This document shows, piece after piece, positions 1 to 8,158 of a stretch of 64,000 nucleotides of DNA. The stretch's first letter is position 1. The number at the start of each line of letters is the position of its first letter. This DNA is from Methanomassiliicoccus luminyensis B10 (GTDB lineage Archaea; Thermoplasmatota; Thermoplasmata; Methanomassiliicoccales; Methanomassiliicoccaceae): assembly GCF_000308215.1 (NCBI RefSeq), contig NZ_CAJE01000004.1, forward strand, positions 1 through 64,000. Direction: 5' to 3'. Position numbers and translations under genes: made by a program. The notes under the pieces are model-generated. The model did not search any database. It saw only the letters and a program-made list of their open reading frames with translations, and was not told the DNA's origin.

Positions 1-74
1 TCCTTTTTCTTCCCATTAATTCAACTAAGTTCCGCATCGCTCTTTTCTTTCAGGACCACGAGATCGTTTCATCA

Positions 75-127
75 TTTTTTTATAGTAGACCTCTACTTAG
101 GTAGCCGTTAACCTAGTAGACCTCTAC
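75..127 (+). promoter_or_regulatory. Promoter with two identical palindromic operators upstream of the PadR gene
   Basis: A T-rich TATA-like element (about 75-84) is followed by two copies of the 14-mer TAGTAGACCTCTAC at 83-96 and 114-127. Each contains a 12-bp inverted repeat, GTAGA-CC-TCTAC (85-96 and 116-127), and the copies are 31 bp apart, about three helical turns. The first abuts the TATA element, so a bound dimer could block TBP/TFB. PadR regulators typically bind such dyads in their own promoters, so autorepression of the regulator and the exporter operon is the likely role. The repeats are seen; the binding protein is inferred. Confidence 0.7.
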
Positions 128-152
128 CTATGGGGGCCGCGAGGGAAGGAAG

Positions 153-689
153 ATGATGTTCGGACGAGGCTACAGCTATAACGGCAATCGCATCAGCCCC
201 ATGCAGATGGTCATTCTGCTCCTTCTCAGGAAGCGGCCGATGTACGGCTACGAGGTCCTCAAGGAGCTCCGGGACCAGTTCGACCCGGTGTGGGTGCCCA
301 AGACCGGGTCGATATATCCGGCCATCAAGCGCCTGGAGGAGCACGGGCTGGTAAGCTCGGAGAGGCTCGACGGGACCGACCACTACTTCATTTCCGAGGC
401 GGGGAGGAAGTGGGTCGAGGACGAGGTGACGCGCTCTCCCCGGGACATCCGCATGGTAATCCGCTACCTGGCCATCCTCGATGACGCGGCGGCGGAGATC
501 GCGCCGGAAGAGAGCGGGTCCCGCATGGCCGGCCGGTTCCACGAGATGTTCGAGGAGGACGACCCCGATAAGGCCCGCCACGTGAAGAGGCTGAAGGACG
601 CCAGGGATCGAATGGCCAAGCATATCGAGAACATCGACCGGGAGCTGGAGGAGCTGGGATCGGAAGGACCGCAGGAAGGGTCGCCATGA
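153..689 (+). CDS. PadR family transcriptional regulator
   Basis: A 178-residue winged-helix regulator. Residues about 15-95 match the PadR N-terminal domain: a hydrophobic helix after Met-Gln-Met, then MYGYEVLKELRD, then GSIYPAIKRLEEHGLV as the recognition helix and wing. The C-terminal part, rich in Glu, Asp and Arg, fits the PadR dimerisation helices (IENIDRELEEL). Two ATGs lie in tandem at 153 and 156 behind a GGAAGGA ribosome-binding site. It overlaps the next gene by four bases (ATGA), so regulator and exporter are co-transcribed, a usual arrangement for PadR repressors that sense the exported drug. The ligand cannot be told from sequence. Confidence 0.93.
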   Translation: MMFGRGYSYNGNRISPMQMVILLLLRKRPMYGYEVLKELRDQFDPVWVPKTGSIYPAIKRLEEHGLVSSERLDGTDHYFISEAGRKWVEDEVTRSPRDIRMVIRYLAILDDAAAEIAPEESGSRMAGRFHEMFEEDDPDKARHVKRLKDARDRMAKHIENIDRELEELGSEGPQEGSP

Positions 690-1684
690 CCGCCATTGTC
701 GAAGTTAAGGACCTCACCAAGAGGTTCAGTGAGGATGTGCTCGCCGTCGACGGGGTGTCCTTCGAAGTGCATGAGGGCGAGATATTCGGGTTCCTGGGGC
801 CCAACGGGGCCGGGAAGTCGACCACCATCAACATGCTCACCACGCTGCTCAAGCCCACGGGGGGCAAGGCCCTCATCGCCGGGCTGGATATCGCCACCCA
901 GCAGGACGCGGTGCGCAAGGTCATCGGGCTGGTGCCCCAGGACCTGACGGTCGACGACGAGCTGTCCGGCCGGGAGAACATGTTCCTGCAGGCCGACCTC
1001 TACAACGTGCCGAGGGAGGAGGCCAAGAAGGACATCCAGGACCTGCTGAGGGTGGTGAACCTGGAGGACGCCGCGGACCGCCTGGTGAAGACATATTCCG
1101 GGGGCATGAGGAAGAGGCTCGAGCTCGCCGAGGGCCTCATACACCACCCCCGCATATTGTTCCTGGACGAGCCCACCCTGGGCCTGGACATCCAGACCCG
1201 CGCGGCCATCTGGGATTATATTAAGGACCTCAAGGCCAAGCACAATATCACGGTGTTCCTGACGACTCACTACCTGGAGGAGGCGGACAGCCTGTGCGAC
1301 CGCATCGGCATCATCGATCACGGCAAGATCGTCGCCCTCGACACCCCCACGATGTTGAAGAGGGCGGTGGGCGGGGACGTCATCGATCTGACGGTCGAGG
1401 GCGACAGGGACTTCACCGAGGTCCTGGGGTGCGTCGAGTCCGTAACGGACGTGAAGAGGGAGAACGGCCACTACCGCATCAAGGCCGACAAGGGAGAAGC
1501 ATCGATACCCAAAGTGCTGCTCGCCGTCACGAACAGCGGCGGCGTGGTGACCAACGTGTCCCTCCACCGCCCTTCGCTGGACCAGGCGTTCCTTGAATAC
1601 ACTGGGCGTTCCATGAGGGACGCCGAGTCGGGCGGCGGGTTCGACATCGTGGCCGCATCCCGCGCTTCGAGGAGGAGGCGATAA
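686..1684 (+). CDS. ABC transporter ATP-binding protein, DrrA family
   Basis: A 332-residue nucleotide-binding subunit of an ABC-2 type exporter. Walker A (GPNGAGKST, about residue 38), the signature YSGGMRKRLE (about 138), Walker B ILFLDEPT (about 158) and the H-loop TTHYLEEAD are all intact. The roughly 90-residue C-terminal extension ending in an Arg-rich tail is typical of the DrrA (daunorubicin resistance) branch. It follows the PadR gene by ATGA overlap and precedes its permease by one base. Expected role: energising efflux of a hydrophobic drug or lipid. Substrate unknown. Confidence 0.93.
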   Translation: MTAIVEVKDLTKRFSEDVLAVDGVSFEVHEGEIFGFLGPNGAGKSTTINMLTTLLKPTGGKALIAGLDIATQQDAVRKVIGLVPQDLTVDDELSGRENMFLQADLYNVPREEAKKDIQDLLRVVNLEDAADRLVKTYSGGMRKRLELAEGLIHHPRILFLDEPTLGLDIQTRAAIWDYIKDLKAKHNITVFLTTHYLEEADSLCDRIGIIDHGKIVALDTPTMLKRAVGGDVIDLTVEGDRDFTEVLGCVESVTDVKRENGHYRIKADKGEASIPKVLLAVTNSGGVVTNVSLHRPSLDQAFLEYTGRSMRDAESGGGFDIVAASRASRRRR

Positions 1685-1685
1685 G

Positions 1686-2519
1686 ATGCTCCGCGAGACC
1701 TGGGCGCTTACGCGCAGGGAGCTTAAGCACTGGTACAGGGTGAAGATGCAGGTCTTCATGACCATGGTCCAGCCCATCGTGTGGCTCGGGCTGTTCGGTC
1801 AGGCGTTCAATCTGCAATCGCTCATCCCGGACGTTCCGGGGGCGGAAGCGCAATTCTCCTCGCTGTTCGCCGGCGCGCCGGACTACTTCAGCTTCATGTC
1901 CGTGGGCATGCTGTCGGTGATCACGCTCTTCGCGTGCATGTTCTCCGGTATGTCCATAGTATGGGACCGCCGCTTCGGCTTCCTCAACAAGCTGAAGGTG
2001 GCCCCGATCCCCCGGGGCATCATACCGCTGTCCAGGGTCCTCTCCACCGTCATCCGGGCGATGATCCAGGCAGGCATAGTGTTCGTCATAGCCCTGCTGT
2101 TCCTCTACGTCCCCGGGCTGACCGGGCTGGGCCTGAGGCCTGACTTCGGCGTACTGGAGCTTGTCGGCATGTTCCTGGTGCTGTTCCTGCTGTCGGTCGG
2201 CTTCGCCTCGCTGTTCACCACCATCGCGCTGGGGGTGGAGAACCAGGAGGTCCTGTTTGGGGTCATCAACCTGATCAACCTCCCCATAATGTTCGCCTCC
2301 GCGGCGCTTTTCCCAACCAGCGCCATGCCGGATTGGCTCCGCGCGGTCGCCAACTTCAACCCCCTCACATGGGCATCCGACGCGCTGAGGCAGATGGCCT
2401 TCAACAATCCTGATCCCATCTGGGGTCTGGGGACCGAGATCCTGGCCCTGGCGCTCTTCGCCGGCGCGCTGGTCGGCCTGAGCGTGTGGCTGTCCGACCG
2501 GCTGCTGAGCAACAAATGA
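1686..2519 (+). CDS. ABC-2 type permease, DrrB family
   Basis: A 277-residue integral membrane subunit with about six hydrophobic segments. The ABC-2 membrane signature is visible as a loop with RRFGFLNKLKVAPIPRG between the second and third segments, and by NLPIMFASAALFPTSAMPDWL near the C-terminal third (the usual P-x-x-F-x-S-x-x-F/Y-P pattern). It lies one base after the ATPase gene and must form the 686-1684/1686-2519 transporter with it. Confidence in the family is high; the cargo is unknown. Confidence 0.92.
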   Translation: MLRETWALTRRELKHWYRVKMQVFMTMVQPIVWLGLFGQAFNLQSLIPDVPGAEAQFSSLFAGAPDYFSFMSVGMLSVITLFACMFSGMSIVWDRRFGFLNKLKVAPIPRGIIPLSRVLSTVIRAMIQAGIVFVIALLFLYVPGLTGLGLRPDFGVLELVGMFLVLFLLSVGFASLFTTIALGVENQEVLFGVINLINLPIMFASAALFPTSAMPDWLRAVANFNPLTWASDALRQMAFNNPDPIWGLGTEILALALFAGALVGLSVWLSDRLLSNK

Positions 2520-2607
2520 TCAGCATGTCGGCGGCCTCAAAACCCTTCCCGCGTCCCGCGGGCCGGGATGCCATGGACGAACATTAACTAAAGGAAAAGA
2601 ACGGAAA

Positions 2608-3405
2608 ATGAGCACGATCGAGATATCAGGACTTTCGCGCCGCTTCGGCAAGTTCACCGCGGTGGATCACCTGGACCTTCAGGTGCAGGGGACCGAGGTG
2701 TTCGGCCTGCTCGGGCCGAACGGCGCGGGGAAGACCACGACGATCAAGATGCTGACGACGCTGCTGCCGCCCAGCTCGGGAAAGGCGAGCATCGGCGGCT
2801 ACGACATCGTGGAGCGGGCCAAGGAGGTGCGCGGGGTCATAGGGTACGTGCCGCAGATGCTGTCGGCCGATCCCGCCCTCACCGGGAGGGAGAACCTCAC
2901 CATCTTCGCCAAGCTGTACGACGTGCCGAGGTCCCAGCGCGCGGACCGGGTGCAGGACGCCATCGAGAAGATGGGCCTGGTCGACTTCGGCGACAAGCAG
3001 GTGCGCACCTACTCCGGCGGCATGATCCGGCGCCTGGAGATAGCGCAGTCCACCCTGCACCGGCCCAGGGTGCTGTTCCTGGACGAGCCGACGGTGGGGC
3101 TGGACCCCATCGCCCGGAGGACGGTGTGGGAGATGGTAAAGCTCCTTCGGGACGACTACGGGACCACCATATTCCTCACCACCCACCTGATGGACGAGGC
3201 CGACCTGCTGTGTGATCGCATCGGCATAATGCACAAGGGAAAGCTGGTGGCCCTGGGCACCCCCCGGGAGCTGAAGGAGGAGGTCGGCGCGAGCACGCTG
3301 GACGACGTGTTCGTGGCCCACGCCGGAACGACCCTGGAATCGAGCAACGGAGGCAACTATCGTGAGATACAGCGGGAACGCAGGACTGCCCAGCGCCTCG
3401 GCTGA
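2608..3405 (+). CDS. ABC transporter ATP-binding protein, DrrA family (second pair)
   Basis: A 265-residue ATPase with Walker A (GPNGAGKTT), signature YSGGMIRRLEIA, Walker B VLFLDEPT and switch TTHLMDEAD. It is shorter than the first ATPase because the C-terminal extension is abbreviated; the tail after TLDDVFVAHAG keeps the DrrA-type end motif. It begins 88 bases after the first permease, behind an AGGAAAAG ribosome-binding site, and its 3' end overlaps the next permease gene. It is probably in the same PadR-controlled unit, giving two related exporters that could work as separate homodimers or as one mixed complex. Confidence 0.92.
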   Translation: MSTIEISGLSRRFGKFTAVDHLDLQVQGTEVFGLLGPNGAGKTTTIKMLTTLLPPSSGKASIGGYDIVERAKEVRGVIGYVPQMLSADPALTGRENLTIFAKLYDVPRSQRADRVQDAIEKMGLVDFGDKQVRTYSGGMIRRLEIAQSTLHRPRVLFLDEPTVGLDPIARRTVWEMVKLLRDDYGTTIFLTTHLMDEADLLCDRIGIMHKGKLVALGTPRELKEEVGASTLDDVFVAHAGTTLESSNGGNYREIQRERRTAQRLG

Positions 3406-4207
3406 TCCCACGGCCCGCGGGGGACCGCTGGCGTGCGCATGGGACTTCCTTCGGAAGATGCTCGTCATTGCCGAGCTGGACGCCCGGAAGCTGCGCCACG
3501 ACCCCGTGGAACTGCTGACCCGCGCGGTGCAGCCGGCACTGTGGCTCCTGATCTTCGGCTCGGTCATGAACCAGGTGCGGATCATCCCCACCGGCAGCAT
3601 ACCGTACCTGGACTTCATGACCCCGGGGGTCCTGGCCCAGAGCGTGCTGTTCATCTCGATATTCTACGGCATATCGATCATCTTCGAGCGGGACCTGGGA
3701 ATGGTGCACAAGTTCCTGGTCAGCCCCATCTCCAGGACGGCGATAGTGGCCGGGAAGGCGCTCTCCGCCGGCACCAGGAGCCTGAGCCAGGCGGTCATCA
3801 TCTACATCCTGGCGCTGGTCATCGGCGTGCACCTGGTCCTCGACCCCGTCTCCATCGCGGTGGTGGTGATCGTGACGCTGCTGGGCGCGGCGATATTCGC
3901 CCTGATGTCCATGACCATCGCGTCCATAGTGAGGTCCAGGGACCGCTTCATGGGCATCGGGCAGATGATCACCATGCCCCTGTTCTTCGCCAGCAACGCC
4001 ATCTATCCCATCTCCCTGATGCCCGACTGGCTGAAGGTCATCGCCTGGGCCAACCCGCTGACCTATGTCGTCGACGCGCTTAGGGGGGCCATGATCGTCG
4101 GCGGCGTGAGCGAGTATGGGGTCCTGACGAACCTGGCTATCCTCGGCACCATGGCAGTGGTCCTGCTGCTCATCAGCGGGAGGCTGTACCCGCGGATAGG
4201 GACGTGA
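3362..4207 (+). CDS. ABC-2 type permease, DrrB family (second pair)
   Basis: A membrane protein of 281 residues from the GTG at 3362, or 249 from the ATG at 3458. The GTG start overlaps the preceding ATPase by 44 bases. The hydrophilic, low-complexity first 32 residues make the ATG at 3458 a serious alternative. About six membrane segments follow. ERDLGMVHKFLVSPISRTA and MPLFFASNAIYPISLMPDWL are the two ABC-2 landmarks and align with those of the first permease. Function: transmembrane half of the second exporter. Confidence 0.9.
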   Translation: MRYSGNAGLPSASADPTARGGPLACAWDFLRKMLVIAELDARKLRHDPVELLTRAVQPALWLLIFGSVMNQVRIIPTGSIPYLDFMTPGVLAQSVLFISIFYGISIIFERDLGMVHKFLVSPISRTAIVAGKALSAGTRSLSQAVIIYILALVIGVHLVLDPVSIAVVVIVTLLGAAIFALMSMTIASIVRSRDRFMGIGQMITMPLFFASNAIYPISLMPDWLKVIAWANPLTYVVDALRGAMIVGGVSEYGVLTNLAILGTMAVVLLLISGRLYPRIGT

Positions 4208-4375
4208 GCTCAGCTGCATCCCGCAGAGGCGGCGAACGAACGGGCGGTCCCGTGACGGTCTTTCTGGGACTCTCTGGGGAATGGGCCAAAGGGGACACGC
4301 GTGTGCTGGCCAGGTATGCCCTGGTCCTTCACATCATCGATCGGAATTCACCCACTCCCTGAAATGCGGTTGAAT

Positions 4376-4425
4376 GTTCTTAAATATCACATATTTCAAT
4401 ACGATATTTGTGGTTTTACCACAAA
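4376..4425 (+). promoter_or_regulatory. AT-rich promoter with hairpin/dyad upstream of the RloA-like gene
   Basis: An AT-rich block interrupts GC-rich DNA. It contains a TATA-like CTTAAATATC (about 4379-4388) and a perfect 8-bp inverted repeat with a 3-nt centre: TTTGTGGT at 4407-4414 and ACCACAAA at 4418-4425. The dyad sits about 35 bases before the preferred start at 4458. It could be an operator or an RNA hairpin in the leader; the sequence does not say which. Confidence 0.45.
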
Positions 4426-4457
4426 ATCATGAAAAATATTCGTATGGATGTGGTGGA

Positions 4458-5744
4458 ATGCTCATCGAATTCTCCGTCAAGAACTTTCGTTCGATAAAAA
4501 ATGAGATACACTTCAGCATGTTGGCATCCTCGGACGAGTCGCTGATGGAAAATACTTTTGAAGTCCCCGCGCTCCCGAAGCACCGGCTTCTGAGGATGGC
4601 GGCAATCTATGGCCCCAACGCCTCTGGAAAAACCAACATCATTTATGCTTTTGATAATCTCAGAAGGCTGGTATTGACGTCCCATTCATTTCAGAAAGGA
4701 ACAAAAATGGGACATGCTCCATTCGCATTGGATGAGAACTGGGCGGGTAAGCCGACAAAATATGAAGTATCGTTCATAAGGAACAATATCAGGTACAAAT
4801 ACGGCCTGGAATATAATAATGAAGAGGTCGTTTCCGAGTTCCTTTATTATTATCCTAACAACAAGAAGTCGACCATATTCGAGAGAAATATGAACGATAA
4901 TAAATGGTCATTTACTGTCGATAAAAAGGAGCAGGAGCTCGCTTCCAAGCAAACGCTCGAGAATACATTGTACCTGTCGAGATCGACGCAACTGAATTAC
5001 TCGAAGACCGGTGAGGCCTTCATGTGGTTCAGGGACAATGCCGGATTGATCTTGCCCTCTACCCAGCCTGATCTTGAGGATTGGACCGCCCGAATGCTTT
5101 CGAAAGATGAGGAGACGAAAAAAACGATATTATCGGGTCTGGCCGAAGCTGATCTGGGGATAGTCGATGTCAATGCGGTAATCAAGAAGTACAAAGATCT
5201 TGAGAAAGAGCAGCCTGGATCGATACCAGCTCAATTAAAGCAGTTGCTGGAGCTTAACAAGGAAGCGGAACCGGAACTCATCTCCATAAGGACAGGACAT
5301 AAAGGGATCGATAAAAAAGGGAAGCCGAAGATCGTGACATTTGATTTCCAACAGGGGGAATCAGAGGGAACGAAGAGAATGTTCTCGCTCATAGGCCCAT
5401 GGGTCGATGCGCTGAAGACAGGCCGGATGATATTCGTCGACGAATTGGATGTCAAATTGCACCCATCGTTGATAAGGTTCCTTCTAGGGATGTTCAATGA
5501 TCCAGGTCAGAACCGGAAAGGGGCCCAATTGATCTTTACCACCCATGACACTGGCCTCCTCAATCTGGGACTCTTCAGACGCGACCAGATATGGTTCACT
5601 CAGCGCGATCACAAGCTCGGGGACACTGAGCTGTTCTCCCTGGTCGAATTCGGCCCTCGAAAGGACTCCAACCTTGAAAAGGGCTATCTCGCCGGAAGGT
5701 ATGGCGCCTTGCCGTTCATCAAAGGGAAAAAGGTCCTCCAATGA
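4458..5744 (+). CDS. rloA: AAA family ATPase, RloA/AbiL(i)-like defence protein
   Basis: A 428-residue ABC/SMC-like ATPase with an N-terminal strand-loop MLIEFSVKNFRSIKNE and Walker A YGPNASGKTN (about residue 50). Late in the protein are a Walker B region RMIFVDELDVKLHP and a switch His in FTTHDTGLL, as in OLD/RloA-type ATPases. An upstream in-frame ATG at 4374 exists. The start at 4458 is preferred because it has a GGTGGA ribosome-binding site and begins at the conserved strand. It overlaps the RloB gene by ATGA. This ATPase plus RloB pairing is the layout of the lactococcal AbiL abortive-infection system (known for the family; function here is inferred). Base composition is visibly more AT-rich than the flanks, suggesting transfer. 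Confidence 0.82.
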   Translation: MLIEFSVKNFRSIKNEIHFSMLASSDESLMENTFEVPALPKHRLLRMAAIYGPNASGKTNIIYAFDNLRRLVLTSHSFQKGTKMGHAPFALDENWAGKPTKYEVSFIRNNIRYKYGLEYNNEEVVSEFLYYYPNNKKSTIFERNMNDNKWSFTVDKKEQELASKQTLENTLYLSRSTQLNYSKTGEAFMWFRDNAGLILPSTQPDLEDWTARMLSKDEETKKTILSGLAEADLGIVDVNAVIKKYKDLEKEQPGSIPAQLKQLLELNKEAEPELISIRTGHKGIDKKGKPKIVTFDFQQGESEGTKRMFSLIGPWVDALKTGRMIFVDELDVKLHPSLIRFLLGMFNDPGQNRKGAQLIFTTHDTGLLNLGLFRRDQIWFTQRDHKLGDTELFSLVEFGPRKDSNLEKGYLAGRYGALPFIKGKKVLQ

Positions 5745-6358
5745 ACGGGCTTAGGCGAAGGAAACAGAGCGGAAGAGAAAGAAGAAAGCTGCTGTATCTG
5801 GTGTGCGAGGGGGAGAGAACGGAACCGATCTATTTCAATAATTTCAGGACCCCCGAATGCGATTTCAGAATAATCATCCTGTCCGACCACAACAATGACC
5901 CCATCGGGCTGGTCTCCCGGGCCATTAAGGTCATAGACGACGAGGTGTTCGATTCCGAGTATGGCGACCAGGTCTGGTGCGTTTTCGACGTGGATCAGAA
6001 CAGTGACGAGAAGCTACAGGCCGCCTTGGGAATGGCCACGGATCGCGGAATATCCATTGCTCTTTCCAACCCGTGTTTTGAGATATGGTACTACATCCAT
6101 TTCACATTCTGTTCATCAAAGCTTTCGAGGCAGGACCTATTGGTCAAATTGGACAATTATATAAAAGACTACAATAAAACCATGAACGTGTTCGAATGCA
6201 CCAAGGACATGTTGCCAATGGCGATCAAGAACGCGAAGAAATTGAACAAGATGCATGAGGGGGCTGCAGTTGCGCTTATCGGCACAGGGAGCAACCCATC
6301 ATCTCAGGTGTATCGGGTCATTGAAACAATCAACAGGATGATGCAGCACGACGCCTAG
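5741..6358 (+). CDS. rloB: RloB family protein (AbiL(ii)-like, putative TOPRIM-type nuclease)
   Basis: A 205-residue protein. After a basic N-terminus come the family hallmarks: YLVCEGERTEPIYFNNF (catalytic Glu of a TOPRIM-like fold), VFDVDQNSD (DxD), and SNPCFEIWYYIHF. The last motif is the most recognisable RloB signature. RloB proteins accompany RloA ATPases and are thought to be the nuclease effector that the ATPase gates. The gene starts inside the last codon of its partner, so the two are translationally coupled. It ends in TAG. I am confident in the family and moderately so in the nuclease role. Confidence 0.85.
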   Translation: MNGLRRRKQSGRERRKLLYLVCEGERTEPIYFNNFRTPECDFRIIILSDHNNDPIGLVSRAIKVIDDEVFDSEYGDQVWCVFDVDQNSDEKLQAALGMATDRGISIALSNPCFEIWYYIHFTFCSSKLSRQDLLVKLDNYIKDYNKTMNVFECTKDMLPMAIKNAKKLNKMHEGAAVALIGTGSNPSSQVYRVIETINRMMQHDA

Positions 6359-6511
6359 GCTCGGGCACATTTTTCTTTGGACCTTAGCTCGAGAGACGAC
6401 AGCAGGCGCTGCGATCCAGGAGCCTCAGCGACCTCCCGATGTTAGGGCATTTCGAACGAATAAACGTGAATCGCTAGCCATTCAGCCACGTGAACTCCAC
6501 TCCAGAGCACG

Positions 6512-6972
6512 GTCCGGGACGCCGATACCGAACAGGTCATCGGAGGAGCGGCGATCTCTCCCGGCGACGGCCTACTGGCAAGACGGACCCCAACGGCGCC
6601 TGCCGCATCGAGAGACGTCCCGCTCGGCGAATACGCCACGACCGTGGCCAAGGGCGGCTACCATTGCCGTGTACTGAGCGGTGCCGCGATCACGATCGGA
6701 GCGTCCATGAACATCGAAACACTCGCCATGCAGGTTTAATGCAGTGGGGCCTCAGGCTGGCTCTATCTCCGGCGTCGTCAAGGACGATAACGGCGACCAC
6801 ATCGTCTGCGCCGTTGTCAGGCCCAACAGCACCGTGCCCACGGCGACCTAGGCCCGCGGCTACTTCGGGATCGGCAGCGCTGACGCCGGAACGTACACGC
6901 TGAACGTATCCATGGATGGCAATATGCCGATCGAGAAGAGCAGGACGCCAGCGGCCGGTGAGTGCAAGAGTC
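6512..6972 (+). pseudogene. Decayed carboxypeptidase-regulatory-like repeat protein
   Basis: Two adjacent stretches still read as carboxypeptidase-regulatory-like (beta-sandwich) repeats but cannot be one intact gene. The first (6512-6739) gives a VRDADTEQVIGGA ... DVPLGEYATTVAKGGY ... ITIGASMNIETLAMQV pattern and then a TAA. The second, in another frame from 6759, gives SGVVKDDNGDHIV ... ARGYFGIGSADAGTYTLNVSMDG and is cut by an in-frame TAG at 6849. Such repeats are common in archaeal surface proteins. A frameshift plus a stop, with no start or signal peptide, marks this as a relic, perhaps left when the preceding defence pair was inserted. Confidence 0.65.
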
Positions 6973-7112
6973 CATCTGCCCGGTAAGCCTGCAGGCCGCG
7001 CTGTTCCTGCGCAGTAAGAAGTGAGCTCGAACGGGGGGGGGAGGCCGCCCCCTTCGCTCCTTCTCATTCATCGTGCGGGACGGAGCATGCGCTCGTCATC
7101 GCGAGCTCGCGT

Positions 7113-7304
7113 TCACGCCTTCCTGAACACCAGGCCGTGGCCGAGCAGGTTTGCTTCCTTGAGATCGACCCCTTCCAAAATGAGCTGCCGGCCCACGATG
7201 TCGATGCACACGGCGTCCCTGTCGTGCATGGTTATCCTGGCCACGTCCCTCATGGCCTCGCGGACCTCCCCGCCCTCCTCGATGAACACCGTGGACTCGC
7301 ACAT
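7113..7304 (-). CDS. cooT: CooT family nickel-binding protein
   Basis: A 63-residue protein starting Met-Cys-Glu, the invariant N-terminus of CooT-type proteins, in which Cys2 helps bind Ni(II). The rest follows the family plan of a small beta-barrel: VFIEEGGEV, a middle DVARITMHDRDAVCIDIVG, then a second strand block with LILEGVDLKEANLLGHGLVFRK. In bacteria CooT supports nickel insertion into CO dehydrogenase; in methanogens small homologues may serve other nickel enzymes. It is monocistronic. A TATA-like AATATATC lies about 25-30 bases upstream on the minus strand (about 7325-7335), so the message is short-leadered or leaderless. Confidence 0.8.
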   Translation of the reverse strand: MCESTVFIEEGGEVREAMRDVARITMHDRDAVCIDIVGRQLILEGVDLKEANLLGHGLVFRKA

Positions 7305-7543
7305 GCATATGGCATGGGCCGGGGCGATATATTAACGGTTCTTCGATGGGGGCGCAGGCGAATGAGGAGCGAGGCACGCGCCGGGACATTGCCGAAGCAA
7401 CATGGGGACAACGGCACGGCTTCCATCGGCGTGATCGAGGAAAGTCATCTGACGCATCCGCCCCCATCGGGCCTTGGCGATCGCGTTAATATCGTTGTAG
7501 TCCGCACCGACTTAAATCGGCACTGTCTCCCAGCCTCGAGACA

Positions 7544-8158
7544 ATGGCTGAGCCGCCGCAGGACACGTACGAAGGAGGGCCAGAGGAACGCCGGAAGGCG
7601 GCTATCAGGAGTATTGCTTCCCGCGGGGTCAGGGTCGAGGAGAAAGAGCCTGCCCACTTTGCCGTGTTGGAGAACGTGGATGCCGGGCTTGAAGAATCCA
7701 TCAAGTGCGGCGCCCCCTTGCCGGTCGCCATCGTGGTGGACTCAAGGTACTTCGAAGGGAGGGATGATCTGACGCACTTTGCGAGGTACAGCGCGGAGAA
7801 GAACATCATATCCCTCAATCAGAGGTCCAAGATATTCCGAGTAGGTATGGCTGACGCTCATTTTTTTATGAAACGGTACAGGGAAATAGAGTATACTTCG
7901 ACGGGCAGCGTCATGCATGCGATCAGGCACGAGCTGAGCCATTGCACCCATTGGCATCATGATCGAAAGAGCTATGCGATAAATGATTTCGAAGACCCAT
8001 CCCACCGAGAACTGGCAATATCGCAGGTGAGCAGATACGCCAGCGAGGCTCCCCCTGAGCTCGTGGCAGAGGTCAGGGCCGCCCTCCTCGACGGCAGGCA
8101 CTTCTCCGATGAGGTTATGAATCTCTATCTCCATTACTCTGGAGGGTTGACCCGATGA
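7544..8158 (+). CDS. HExxH (zincin-like) putative metallopeptidase
   Basis: A 204-residue protein of no family I can name with certainty. Its central feature is AIRHELSHCTHWHHD (about residues 127-141), an HExxH zinc site inside a predicted helix, preceded by a strand-rich region (APLPVAIVVDSRYF, KNIISLNQRSKIF). The C-terminus is helical and acidic. It resembles zincin domains appended to phage head-morphogenesis or toxin proteins, but the downstream third zinc ligand is not obvious. A TATA-like ACTTAAATC sits about 30 bases upstream. It overlaps the following Cys-rich gene by ATGA, so the two act together. Confidence 0.6.
   Translation: MAEPPQDTYEGGPEERRKAAIRSIASRGVRVEEKEPAHFAVLENVDAGLEESIKCGAPLPVAIVVDSRYFEGRDDLTHFARYSAEKNIISLNQRSKIFRVGMADAHFFMKRYREIEYTSTGSVMHAIRHELSHCTHWHHDRKSYAINDFEDPSHRELAISQVSRYASEAPPELVAEVRAALLDGRHFSDEVMNLYLHYSGGLTR

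Noticed and set aside
6400-7100. Open frames on both strands (e.g. 6490-6903 plus, 6690-7067 minus)
   Set aside because: They are Arg/Pro-rich with no start signal. The meaningful protein pattern is the carboxypeptidase-regulatory-like repeats, which read in other frames and carry stops, so the region is treated as a pseudogene.
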